A stretch of 64,000 bases of DNA from JAFAMS01 sp049520515 (GTDB lineage Bacteria; Vulcanimicrobiota; Vulcanimicrobiia; Vulcanimicrobiales; Vulcanimicrobiaceae). The stretch spans positions 245,159 through 309,158 of the forward strand of contig JBEKPS010000004.1 in the NCBI GenBank assembly GCA_049520515.1, in the 5' to 3' direction. The first letter of the stretch is position 1, and each line of letters opens with the position of its first letter. Of the stretch, positions 31,902 to 40,393 are shown one piece after another. Both the position numbers and the translations under genes were made by a program. A model generated the notes under the pieces. It saw only the letters and a program-made list of their open reading frames with translations. It ran no database searches and was not told where the DNA came from.

Positions 31902-32900
31902 CTAAAGAATCAAGTGCACGTCGCCAAACTCATGATAGCGGTAGTGCTCCTCGGCGGCCTCGTTGTACGCTGCGTCGAGCAGCTGGCGATCGAGGAACGC
32001 CCGCAGGATCCAGATGTGGGTTGCGTTGCCGTCATGAAATCCAGTCAGCATGCCGTCGGTGCTGCGCACGCGATGCCGCTCGTCGATGACGAGATTGGTC
32101 CATCCTGAGGCGGCGGTCACGTCGTCTCCGTCCATCGCGCTCTCGAGTGCGCGCACGGCTGTCGTTCCGACCGCGATCACGCGCCCGCCGCTTCGGCGCG
32201 TTGCGTTGACGCGCTTGGCCGTCGCATTCGATACGGTAAAACGTTCCATCCCGGGCCGCTCCGGTGCCTCGAAGCTCGCAACGCCGCAGTGAAGCGTGAT
32301 CGCAGCGATCTCGATGCCCTTTGCGCCAAGCGCCCGGGTGACGCGCGGTGTGAAGGGTCGGCCGGCCGACGGCATCTCCGAAGATCCGGGCTCCTGTGCG
32401 AACATCGTTTGATAATCACGGAGCGGGAAACGTTGCTGGACATAGCCGTAACGAATGGGTTCCCCGACGGCGTCGAGATACGCGAACATCGATTGCGGGA
32501 GGGCAAACCGCGTGTACCAGAGGCGCGGATGCGAGGGCTCGACGGGTGCGATCGTGACGGCAGAGCCACCGTTTGGCAGACGAAGCTCTTCGCCGCACAA
32601 AACGGTCCCGCGTGGCTCGGTCACCCAGATGCGCTCGTCGATCATCGTGGAAACGTGGAGAGCAATCGGTTCGCCGTTCTCGTGCCGCGCCGGGATTGCG
32701 GCCGGAACAGTCGCTGAGTCATTGACGACAATGAGGTCGCCGGTTCGCAAAACGTTCGCGAACTCGTAGAACGCAACGTGCGTGTGTGAACGGGACCCGC
32801 GGTCGGTAACGAGCAAACGCACCTCGTCGCGCTTCAAGGCACGCGATTCAGGCGGAGCGGTCGCTTCGATGAGCCCCGTTTGCGAGAGTGCAGCGCTCAT
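31902..32900 (-). CDS. queA: S-adenosylmethionine:tRNA ribosyltransferase-isomerase (QueA)
   Basis: 332 residues. The enzyme transfers the ribosyl part of SAM to preQ1-modified tRNA in queuosine synthesis. Family landmarks: DEVRLLVTDRGSRSHTHVAFYEFANVLRTGDLIVVNDSATVPA, EPIRYGYVQQRFPLRDYQTMFAQEPGSSEMPSAGRPFTPRV, TLHCGVASF, RVNATRRSGGRVIAVGTTAVRALES and TDGMLTGFH. The sequence is more divergent than typical QueA (GVASF where GxGTF is usual), so it may be a paralogue, but the active-site stretches are intact. Its start overlaps the SDR gene stop by 4 bp. Confidence 0.8.
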   Translation of the reverse strand: MSAALSQTGLIEATAPPESRALKRDEVRLLVTDRGSRSHTHVAFYEFANVLRTGDLIVVNDSATVPAAIPARHENGEPIALHVSTMIDERIWVTEPRGTVLCGEELRLPNGGSAVTIAPVEPSHPRLWYTRFALPQSMFAYLDAVGEPIRYGYVQQRFPLRDYQTMFAQEPGSSEMPSAGRPFTPRVTRALGAKGIEIAAITLHCGVASFEAPERPGMERFTVSNATAKRVNATRRSGGRVIAVGTTAVRALESAMDGDDVTAASGWTNLVIDERHRVRSTDGMLTGFHDGNATHIWILRAFLDRQLLDAAYNEAAEEHYRYHEFGDVHLIL

Positions 32901-33619
32901 GCCGGCACACCATCGGAGACTCGCACGCGCTCGTACGGCGTTTGCATGTGTGCGATCGCGTGCAGAAGGCCGCGCGCAACGCCGGCGGGATCGCGCAAAT
33001 CGTTTGGGTTCGCATCCGGAATCGCATCGCGGTGCATCTGCGTGTTCATGTCGCCCGGATCGGCAACGAGGATGCGGATGTTCGAGCCCTCGAGCTCGGC
33101 TGCAAGAACGCGCGAGACGTGCTCGAGCGCGGCTTTCGTCGCGCCGTAACCACCCCAGGCCGGATACGCTTCGACGCCGGCGTCCGACGTGATGTTGACG
33201 ATCGTGCCGAATCCGGTTCGGTACATCAGGGGAAGAGCGTGTTGGATGAGGTGAATCGGCGCGAAGACGTTGACGTCGAACAGCGCATCGAATGCCTCGT
33301 GCGTGAGCTCGTCGATACGCGGGAGCGGGACGGCTCCGAGCGTCGATGCGTTGTTGACGAGCAGGTCGAGCCGGCCGAGTTTGCGCGCCGCGTCGATCAG
33401 AGCGTGCGCATGATCGCTGTCGGCAACGTCACCCGCGATCGCGGTTAGGTCGCCAACCGAACGCAGCTCGCCGTATGCAGCAGCGAGCACGCCCGGGTCG
33501 CGTCCATCAATGATTACGCGCACGCCCATGGCGAGCAATTCGTGCGCCAACGCCTTACCGAGGCCACGCGATCCACCCGTCACGATCGCGACGTGGCCTG
33601 CTTCGAACCAAGTATTCAT
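32897..33619 (-). CDS. Short-chain dehydrogenase/reductase
   Basis: 240 residues, classical SDR. Cofactor motif TGGSRGLGKA near residue 15, NNAS at about 89-92, catalytic Ser in IVNITSDAG, and YGATK supplying Tyr and Lys. The Arg following the first strand (GRDP) suggests NADP(H). Substrate unknown. The gene is divergent from soxR, and its promoter overlaps the SoxR box, so it is a likely SoxR target induced by redox-cycling compounds. Confidence 0.85.
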   Translation of the reverse strand: MNTWFEAGHVAIVTGGSRGLGKALAHELLAMGVRVIIDGRDPGVLAAAYGELRSVGDLTAIAGDVADSDHAHALIDAARKLGRLDLLVNNASTLGAVPLPRIDELTHEAFDALFDVNVFAPIHLIQHALPLMYRTGFGTIVNITSDAGVEAYPAWGGYGATKAALEHVSRVLAAELEGSNIRILVADPGDMNTQMHRDAIPDANPNDLRDPAGVARGLLHAIAHMQTPYERVRVSDGVPA

Positions 33620-33627
33620 AACCGCAA

Positions 33628-33659
33628 CCCTACAACCTCAAGTTTAGTTGAGGTCAATA
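33628..33659 (-). promoter_or_regulatory. SoxR box and MerR-type promoter for the SDR gene
   Basis: ACCTCAA (33635-33641) and TTGAGGT (33648-33654) form a perfect dyad with a 6-base spacer, almost the same as the enterobacterial soxS operator. On the minus strand a -35 TTGACC and a -10 TAGGGT flank it with a 19-bp spacer, the over-long spacing that MerR-family activators correct. The SDR start codon follows at 33619. The same dyad overlaps the soxR leader, so autoregulation is expected. Confidence 0.8.
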
Positions 33660-33662
33660 GCT

Positions 33663-34103
33663 GTGGACGATTTTCTTACCGTCGGCGAAGTCGCCGAACG
33701 CGGCGGCGTCGCCGTATCGACGCTGCACTTCTACGAAGCCAAAGGCTTGATACAAAGCTTGCGCAGCGCGGGCAATCAGCGGCGATTCGCGCGCGCGGAG
33801 CTTCGGCGTGTCGCAATCATCAAGGTCGCGCAGCGCGCCGGTATCTCTCTGCGTGAGATCCGCGATGCACTTGCGACCTTGCCGAGCGGCCGTTCGATAT
33901 CAGCACGCGATTGGACGCGTCTCTCCAAGCGTTGGCGCGACGATCTCGACGCGCGGATCGAGCGGCTTTCGGCGCTGCGCGATCAGCTCGGCGATTGCAT
34001 CGGATGCGGTTGCCTTTCTCTCTCGAGCTGCCCGATGCGTAATCCCGGCGACGTGCTTGCGGAAGAGGGTCCCGGCCCACGTCTGCTGGAGTTCCCCGAG
34101 TAA
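33663..34103 (+). CDS. soxR: Redox-sensing MerR-family activator SoxR
   Basis: Start at GTG 33663 (MDDFLTVGEVAERGGVAVSTLHFYEAKGLI) with GAGG 10 bases upstream; 146 residues. N-terminal MerR winged HTH, dimerisation helix, then the [2Fe-2S] cluster cysteines Cys112, Cys115, Cys117 and Cys123 (C-x2-C-x-C-x5-C), which define SoxR. Oxidised by redox-active compounds, it activates targets such as the divergent SDR gene. Its stop overlaps the cysD start in TAATG, so sulfate activation genes share its transcript, which is unusual. Confidence 0.9.
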   Translation: MDDFLTVGEVAERGGVAVSTLHFYEAKGLIQSLRSAGNQRRFARAELRRVAIIKVAQRAGISLREIRDALATLPSGRSISARDWTRLSKRWRDDLDARIERLSALRDQLGDCIGCGCLSLSSCPMRNPGDVLAEEGPGPRLLEFPE

Positions 34104-34894
34104 TGCATCTCGACGAACTCGAATCGAACTCAATCTACATCTTGCGTGAGGCGTACCGCTGTGTTGCGCCGCTCGCGATGTTGTGGTCGATGGGGAAGGA
34201 CAGTACCGCACTTTTGTGGCTCGTGCGGAAAGCGTTTTTCGGCGTGGTGCCGTTCCCGGTCGTTTTGCTCGACACCGGGATGGAGCTGCCCGAAGTCTAC
34301 GAGTTCCGCGATCGTATCGCACGCGAGTGGAATCTGGACGTCCGCAACGAGCTTTGCCCACCCGAATCCGAGACGGATCCATCGCTCGCTCCCGCGTCGA
34401 GAGCGGCCGCGCGTAAAACCGAAGGGCTCAAGCGTCTCTTGCAACGCGAGCAGTACGCCGGCGTGATCGTCGGTATTCGTCGCGACGAACAAGCGACCCG
34501 AGCCAAAGAACGCATCTTTAGTCCGCGTTCATCGGACGGCGATTGGGACGTGCGCGGGCAGCCCGCAGAGTTTTGGGGACGGTACGCGACCGATGTTCCG
34601 CGCGGCATGCACGTGCGCATTCATCCACTCTTGCAGTGGACGGAAGTCGATATCTGGCGCTACACGCAACGCGAAGGAATCCCATTTGTCGACTTATACT
34701 TGTCGCGCAACGGCGAGCGCTATCGGTCGCTGGGCGAGAAGAACATCACGCGTCCGATTCAAAGCAATGCCGCGAGCATCGACGATATCATCGCCGAGCT
34801 CGAGACGACGAAGGCGCCGGAACGCGCTGGGCGCACGATGGACCACGATAGCGAAGACTCTTTCGAACGGCTTCGCTCGGCTGGATACATGTGA
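34103..34894 (+). CDS. cysD: Sulfate adenylyltransferase subunit 2
   Basis: 263 residues. PP-loop motif MLWSMGKDST (usual SGGKDS), VLLDTGMELPEVYEFRD, GVIVGIRRDEQATRAKERIFS, RIHPLLQWTEVDIWRYTQREGIP and the conserved C-terminal region YRSLGEKNITRPI. It makes APS from ATP and sulfate together with the GTPase CysN encoded next. TAATG coupling to soxR upstream and TGATG coupling to cysNC downstream. Confidence 0.9.
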   Translation: MHLDELESNSIYILREAYRCVAPLAMLWSMGKDSTALLWLVRKAFFGVVPFPVVLLDTGMELPEVYEFRDRIAREWNLDVRNELCPPESETDPSLAPASRAAARKTEGLKRLLQREQYAGVIVGIRRDEQATRAKERIFSPRSSDGDWDVRGQPAEFWGRYATDVPRGMHVRIHPLLQWTEVDIWRYTQREGIPFVDLYLSRNGERYRSLGEKNITRPIQSNAASIDDIIAELETTKAPERAGRTMDHDSEDSFERLRSAGYM

Positions 34895-36741
34895 TGGACG
34901 AGCGTTCGCCCGCAATTGTCGTTGTCGGTCACGTCGATCATGGAAAATCGACGTTGATCGGGCGCATGCTGCACGAGACAGGCAGTCTCCCCGACGGAAA
35001 ACTCGCCGAGCTCGAAGCCTCGAGTAAACGACGCGGCGTTCCGATGGAATGGTCGTTCGTCCTCGACGCGCTGCAAGCCGAGCGAGATCAAGCCGTGACG
35101 GTCGACACGACGCGCGTCTGGATGCGCTCAGGCGAGCGTCGCTACATGATCATCGACGCGCCCGGACATCGTCAGTTCATTTCAAACATGCTCAGCGGCG
35201 CCGCGGAAGCGGACGCGGCGATCTTGATGATCGACGCGACCGAAGGCGTGAGCGAACAAACGCGGCGTCATGCGTACCTCTTGCGGCTTCTTGGCATCGA
35301 GCAGATCGTGGTCGCCGTCAACAAGATGGACGCTGTCGCTTGGTCGGAGGAGCGCTTCGGGGCCGTCGCGCGCGAATGTACCGCATATTTTTCCGAGCTG
35401 CAGATCACGGCGTCGGCAATCGTTCCGATCTCGGCCTACCAAGGCGCGAATCTCGTTGCGCGTTCTGAGCACCTCGCCTGGTACACCGGGCCGACATTGC
35501 TCGAGTCGTTTTCAGGCTTCGTTCCGCGCTCGCCCGCATACGACGGTCCGCTGCGTTTGCGCGTGCAGGACGTCTACCGTCGCGGAACGCGGCGTATCGT
35601 TGCCGGACGTGTCGATTCGGGTTCGCTCGCTGTCGGTGATACGGTCGTTGTCTCACCCGCAGGCATAACGGCGAAAGTTGAAAGCTTCGAAACCTGGCCC
35701 ACTTCGCAGAAAGAGCGTGCGCGCGCCGGTGAATCCGTCGGATTCTGCGTCGATCGGCCGCTTTTCATCGAGCGCGGCGACGTCATCAGCCACGTGAGTG
35801 ACAGCCCGCAGCGCGCAAGCTCGTTCGATGTGACGCTGTTTTGGCTCGACGAGACGGCTCCGGACGTCGATGAGAGTTTTCGAATTCAACTCGGGCCCAC
35901 CGAGGGTCGCGTGTGGATCGAAGCGATCGAACGGGTCGTCGATACGGAGAACCTCGCGCAGTCTACCATCGGAGATGTCGCGCAGTATTCGGTCCTCGAA
36001 GCGCGCTTGCGGAGCAACGCGCCGCTGCCGGTCGATACGCGCGAGGTCAGCGCGTTCGCCGCTCGACTTGTGCTCTTGCGCGGATCGCACGTCGTCGCGG
36101 GCGGCCTCGTTTCGCGGGTCGCCGGTGCAACGCGAACGACCAACCTTTATCCGCAGCAGCATCTGATTACGCGGCATGAGCGAGCGGTTCGTAACGGGCA
36201 TGCGGGTGCAGTCATTTGGTTAACGGGACTATCGGCTTCCGGCAAATCGACACTCGCGATGGCCGTCGAGCGACGTCTCTTTGCGCGGGGGTGTTTCGTC
36301 TACGTGCTCGACGGCGACAACATTCGGGCCGGCATCAACAAAGATCTTGGATTCTCGGCGGAAGACCGCGCCGAAAACATTCGGCGTGTCGCCGAAGTGG
36401 CGGCACTCTTTGCCGACGCCGGCGCGATCGTGGTCACGGCCTTCATTTCGCCGTTTCGCAAGGATCGCGATGCGGCCCGTGCGGCCGCCGGCTCCGCATT
36501 TCACGAGATCTACGTCAACGCCGACCTTGCGACGTGCGAAGCTCGCGATCCGAAAGGGCTGTATCGCCGCGCGCGGAGCGGCGAGGTCAAGGAATTCACC
36601 GGCGTGACGGCGCCATACGAGGCGCCTGAATCCGCTGAGCTCACGATCGATACCTCGAAGCATTCGATAGAGGACTGCGTCGAGCAGCTCTACGCCTATA
36701 CGTATGCCGCGACACGCAATGCGATCATGGCGCCGGCGTGA
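34894..36741 (+). CDS. cysNC: Bifunctional sulfate adenylyltransferase subunit 1 / APS kinase
   Basis: 615 residues from the ATG in the TGATG overlap (a GTG three bases upstream is an alternative). N-terminal GTPase: G1 GHVDHGKST (12-20), G3 DAPGHRQF, G4 NKMD, then two EF-Tu-like barrels. From about residue 432 the APS kinase: WLTGLSASGKSTLA (Walker A), DGDNIRAGINKDLGFSAEDRAENIRRVAEVA, FISPFRKDRDAAR, and a C-terminal EFTGVTAPYEAPESAEL. The same CysN-CysC fusion is known as NodQ in rhizobia and is common in other bacteria. Together with CysD it turns sulfate into PAPS. Confidence 0.9.
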   Translation: MDERSPAIVVVGHVDHGKSTLIGRMLHETGSLPDGKLAELEASSKRRGVPMEWSFVLDALQAERDQAVTVDTTRVWMRSGERRYMIIDAPGHRQFISNMLSGAAEADAAILMIDATEGVSEQTRRHAYLLRLLGIEQIVVAVNKMDAVAWSEERFGAVARECTAYFSELQITASAIVPISAYQGANLVARSEHLAWYTGPTLLESFSGFVPRSPAYDGPLRLRVQDVYRRGTRRIVAGRVDSGSLAVGDTVVVSPAGITAKVESFETWPTSQKERARAGESVGFCVDRPLFIERGDVISHVSDSPQRASSFDVTLFWLDETAPDVDESFRIQLGPTEGRVWIEAIERVVDTENLAQSTIGDVAQYSVLEARLRSNAPLPVDTREVSAFAARLVLLRGSHVVAGGLVSRVAGATRTTNLYPQQHLITRHERAVRNGHAGAVIWLTGLSASGKSTLAMAVERRLFARGCFVYVLDGDNIRAGINKDLGFSAEDRAENIRRVAEVAALFADAGAIVVTAFISPFRKDRDAARAAAGSAFHEIYVNADLATCEARDPKGLYRRARSGEVKEFTGVTAPYEAPESAELTIDTSKHSIEDCVEQLYAYTYAATRNAIMAPA

Positions 36742-37483
36742 GGCTCCAGATCGTCGTTACCGTTTGAGTTTCATCCATGTCCGATGTGACGACGCGGAGC
36801 GTGCCGTGGGCGCTGACGAATTTGCCTTGGCGGAGAGTCGCTTCGATGTGGATGAGGTTCCCCGATCCGCCGCCGTCCGCAACGAACGTAGAAGATAGCC
36901 CGTCGTCGTTTCGCGTCAGGCTCAACACAAACGGCACGCTGTTATTATTCAGCGCGTGCCTCCACGTGCGCGGATAGCTGCCTTCCGCTACGGCCGCCGT
37001 GAGAAGAGCTGCCGTCTGGGAAATTGGCTCCGGAACGATCTCGCTTTGTCGTTCCAAAGGACGCGGACTCGACAGCGGCACGAAGGTTGCCGGAGCAGAT
37101 CGTCGCTGCCGCGGGCTGGCCGTTGGAGTCGGTGACGGCGAGGCGCTCGCGCCTGCCGCGCTTCGCGAGAGCGCTTGCAGTGAACCGTCCTCGCTAATCA
37201 TCGCCGTCACCGGAGGTCTTGGTTGCACGCCCTCCTGGCGAGCGTCGATACGAACCTCATCATCGGACATTCGCGTGATAGTGACGACGGCGTGCACCGA
37301 ACCGGCACTCGTATTCCCAGAATTACTCGCTTCGTAGCGGTAACTCGAACTCGAGCCGATGCTCGACGGAACAAGACCGTACAAAGGTGACGCATTCGTC
37401 GCCGAAATTAATGCGGGCAGCGAAAGGAACAGAAACAGAGGTCGTCTGATTTTGAACGTGTCCTTATGTGCTCTTAAGTACAC
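36725..37483 (-). CDS. Secreted hypothetical protein with Ala/Pro/Ser-rich linker
   Basis: 252 residues. N-terminal basic stretch and hydrophobic segment (RRPLFLFLSLPALISATNASP) act as a signal peptide. A beta-rich first half (YRYEASN.., VHAVVTITRMSDDEVRIDAR) and second half (FVLSLTRNDDGLSSTFVADGGGSGNLIHIEATLRQGKFVSAHGTLRV) flank the linker SASPSPTPTASPRQRRSAP. The family is unknown. It is convergent with cysNC (17-bp overlap) and divergent from the TonB receptor gene. Confidence 0.6.
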   Translation of the reverse strand: MYLRAHKDTFKIRRPLFLFLSLPALISATNASPLYGLVPSSIGSSSSYRYEASNSGNTSAGSVHAVVTITRMSDDEVRIDARQEGVQPRPPVTAMISEDGSLQALSRSAAGASASPSPTPTASPRQRRSAPATFVPLSSPRPLERQSEIVPEPISQTAALLTAAVAEGSYPRTWRHALNNNSVPFVLSLTRNDDGLSSTFVADGGGSGNLIHIEATLRQGKFVSAHGTLRVVTSDMDETQTVTTIWSLTPAP

Positions 37484-37531
37484 GTTACCGTTACTGAATT
37501 AGGATTCCCTAGTCAGGAGGACGAGCTCGGA

Positions 37532-40393
37532 TTGGATAGTGCAGTCGGGTCCGCTTTGCGGCGGTCCCTTAGTTTAATTTCCGCCCTCGCGATTCTCGCG
37601 TTAGCAGTCATACCGATGAGCGCGATGGCGCAATCTTCGGCACAAGGCACCGTGAGCGGTGTGGTTACGGACACGAGTAGCGCTCCTATCGCCGGAGCAC
37701 TGATTTCGTTGACGGGTCCTCAGAAGACGTCGACGACCAGTGGCACGGACGGGACGTTCTCCTTGACCGTAGCGGCCGGGACATACACAATTACCGTGAA
37801 AAAAAGCGGCTTTGAAGCACAAACTCAGGGCAGCGTCCTGGTTGTCGCCGGGCAGACGAACTCGGTGAACGTTTCGCTTGCGCCGGAGACGATGACGTCG
37901 CTTCAGGTCATCGGACATGTTTCGACGTCCTCGGGCGGACGAGGCTCGATCAATACGAGTCCCGCGTCGACCGCCGTCATCTCTCAGCAAGCGATGCAGG
38001 ACCAAGGCATCCAGCAAGTGATGCAGATTCTCGATGAAACGCCCGGCATCATCGCGCAATATCCCGGCGGTGGGGCAAACCCGGCCGCTCCGGCGTCCGT
38101 CTCGTATCCCGTCATTCGCGGCGCCCTTCCGTACGAGACGGAAAGCCTGATCGACGGACATCCGCTTGCCAACCAGAGTTACGGCGACTTTGTCATCTCG
38201 TATCTCAACCCGTTTCTGCTGCAAGGCATCGAAGTTGTTAAGGGTCCGGGCGCATCCGCGACTCAGGACAACAACGCGATCAACGGCACCGTGAACTTCC
38301 GGACGCTCGAGCCGACTTCGCAGAATCTCCAAACGGTGATGTTCGGCGTTGACAGCTATGGCGGCAACTATTCGAACTTTCGCGCAACCGGCACGGTCCT
38401 GGGCGGGAAGCTCGGTTACGCGCTCGACTACGCGATAACCGGTACGCCGGGACCGCTGCAGAACGCGCAGACCGTCTACACCGGATTCACGCCCGACGCG
38501 ATCATCAACGGCGTCCCGGTCGGTGGCTATGCCGCGACTGCTCCGGCAGCGCTGCCGCCGAAAATCCAGAACCCGCCATACAATGTCGACGCCTTGTATG
38601 GATGCTGTTATCCGCTCAACACCGACTATCTGAACCGTGGCGAGCTGGTCAAGCTGCGCTGGAACTTCTCAGGGTCTACGACGCTGACGGCGAGCTATAT
38701 CGGTAGCCAAGTCGCGGCCCAAGAAGTCTCGACGGGGGTCTACGATCTTCCGATGACCTTCTCGCCGGCAGCCGGATACACTGCGACTGGAAATGCGGCC
38801 GTTCCCGGCCAGACGATCAACACGATCACCGGCGTGTATATGCCGCCGAATCAGCCGGAGTCGAACAACGCGCCGCTGTTTCAGGTGGAATTTCGAACGG
38901 CACCGTCGCCGAACGACGTCATCTTGGCGCGCTTTTACACGGCCGAGCTGTACCGTGAGCTCTACAACGGCATCTCCGGTCCCACCGGCACGTACACGAC
39001 GCAGATGACGCTGAACGGATCGTTCACGCCCGCGGCTCCAGGCTCCGCACCGGTCATCTTCGAGAATCAGCCCGCGACTGTGTCCTTCATCGACCAGTAC
39101 TTCCAGGAGGTCGAGTTCGATCAGCTGCACGGCGGTTCGTTCGAGTACGATCATGCACTCGGCGGCGGTGCGGGCTTGCTATCGGTCGCAGTTGATAGTA
39201 CGGCAACGACCAGCGAATCGTACGAATATGAACCGACGCTCGCAAGCTATTCAATTCCGCCCGGATCGCAAGTTGCCGAAACGACGGAGTTGCTGCGCGG
39301 CATTTTCAATCTCAACCCGCACGTGCAGCTTACCCTCGCCAACTACTTCAACGAATACTCATACCATTATTCAAACGACAATGGCATGACATGGCAAAAC
39401 CCGCACAGTTGGTACGACGTACCGCGCGGCAGCCTCGTGTGGCAACCGAATTCGAATACCTCGATTCGCGCTGCGGCCGGCGGCGGCATTGCTCCGGCTT
39501 ACCTCTATCTGCTTTCGTTGCAGAACACTGCGCCTACGTCGGAAGCGGGTGGAACGTATTTCTCGCACACGCTTGCCCCCCCGACGGGCAGCATCTTCCC
39601 GGAGACGTCCTTCGGGTACGATCTCGGCGGCGACACGCGTCTCGGCGGCTACAAGACGCTTTCCATCGACGGCTACTGGAACAATCTTCGAAACCAATTT
39701 GTGAAGCCATACTACCAGCAAGGATATTGCATCGCACCTTGCACGACGACGGTTCCGGCAGGAACCGCCGGAGCTGTACCGCTTTACGCGCAAACAGTCG
39801 CGAATCTTGCGAACTCGCGTTACGCCGGCCTCGAGGGTTCGTTCAAAAACGATCCGCCCGTTGGTTTAGGCGGCATCGCAAATCTCTCGTTGATTCGCGC
39901 GTACGCGTACGACATCAGTCCATGCTTTTATGCTGCCGATCCTGGGATTTCGTGCGCGACGCCCACAACAAACCTCGGAATCGTTCCGTACGCGAATTTC
40001 GGGGCCAGCAACAGCACCAGCGCGGACGGCAAATACAATACGCTCGGCGACGCCGTGCCGTACGCGCAGGGATACGGTGAGATTCACTACCGATTCCCGC
40101 GCGGCGGATTAGCGTTGATCGGCGCGACGTTCTACGGCAACAACAACACCTTCCAACGGTCCTCGTTCTACGTGTTCAACGCATCACTGCGCGCACCGAT
40201 CTACGACGCGCACACGTTCGCACAAGTCTCGGCCTACAATCTCTTCAATACGTGGGGTGCCGGTTACGGAACCGCGTTCACGGGAACTCCGGAAGTCGTC
40301 CTGGCTAACGGCAACTTTGCGTTGACAAACGCGAAGTCGTTAATGCCGACGACGTTTCGATTCACCATATCCCACGAGTTTGGAGCCAAATAG
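37532..40393 (+). CDS. TonB-dependent receptor with N-terminal CarboxypepD-reg domain
   Basis: 953 residues from a TTG start preceded by AGGAGG (37515-37520). Signal peptide ...ILALAVIPMSAMAQ. Residues about 38-115 form a carboxypeptidase-regulatory-like domain (GTVSGVVTDTSSAPIAGALISLTGP.., GTYTITVKKSGFE). The plug domain follows (ISQQAMQDQGIQQVMQILDETPGI, RGALPYETESLIDGHPLANQSYG, LLQGIEVVKGPGASATQDNNAINGTVNFRT). The C-terminal part is a beta barrel ending TFRFTISHEFGAK with a terminal aromatic-rich strand. It is an outer-membrane importer; substrate unknown. The lipoprotein gene starts directly after it, as in SusC/SusD-like arrangements, though that partner is not SusD-like. Confidence 0.85.
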   Translation: MDSAVGSALRRSLSLISALAILALAVIPMSAMAQSSAQGTVSGVVTDTSSAPIAGALISLTGPQKTSTTSGTDGTFSLTVAAGTYTITVKKSGFEAQTQGSVLVVAGQTNSVNVSLAPETMTSLQVIGHVSTSSGGRGSINTSPASTAVISQQAMQDQGIQQVMQILDETPGIIAQYPGGGANPAAPASVSYPVIRGALPYETESLIDGHPLANQSYGDFVISYLNPFLLQGIEVVKGPGASATQDNNAINGTVNFRTLEPTSQNLQTVMFGVDSYGGNYSNFRATGTVLGGKLGYALDYAITGTPGPLQNAQTVYTGFTPDAIINGVPVGGYAATAPAALPPKIQNPPYNVDALYGCCYPLNTDYLNRGELVKLRWNFSGSTTLTASYIGSQVAAQEVSTGVYDLPMTFSPAAGYTATGNAAVPGQTINTITGVYMPPNQPESNNAPLFQVEFRTAPSPNDVILARFYTAELYRELYNGISGPTGTYTTQMTLNGSFTPAAPGSAPVIFENQPATVSFIDQYFQEVEFDQLHGGSFEYDHALGGGAGLLSVAVDSTATTSESYEYEPTLASYSIPPGSQVAETTELLRGIFNLNPHVQLTLANYFNEYSYHYSNDNGMTWQNPHSWYDVPRGSLVWQPNSNTSIRAAAGGGIAPAYLYLLSLQNTAPTSEAGGTYFSHTLAPPTGSIFPETSFGYDLGGDTRLGGYKTLSIDGYWNNLRNQFVKPYYQQGYCIAPCTTTVPAGTAGAVPLYAQTVANLANSRYAGLEGSFKNDPPVGLGGIANLSLIRAYAYDISPCFYAADPGISCATPTTNLGIVPYANFGASNSTSADGKYNTLGDAVPYAQGYGEIHYRFPRGGLALIGATFYGNNNTFQRSSFYVFNASLRAPIYDAHTFAQVSAYNLFNTWGAGYGTAFTGTPEVVLANGNFALTNAKSLMPTTFRFTISHEFGAK

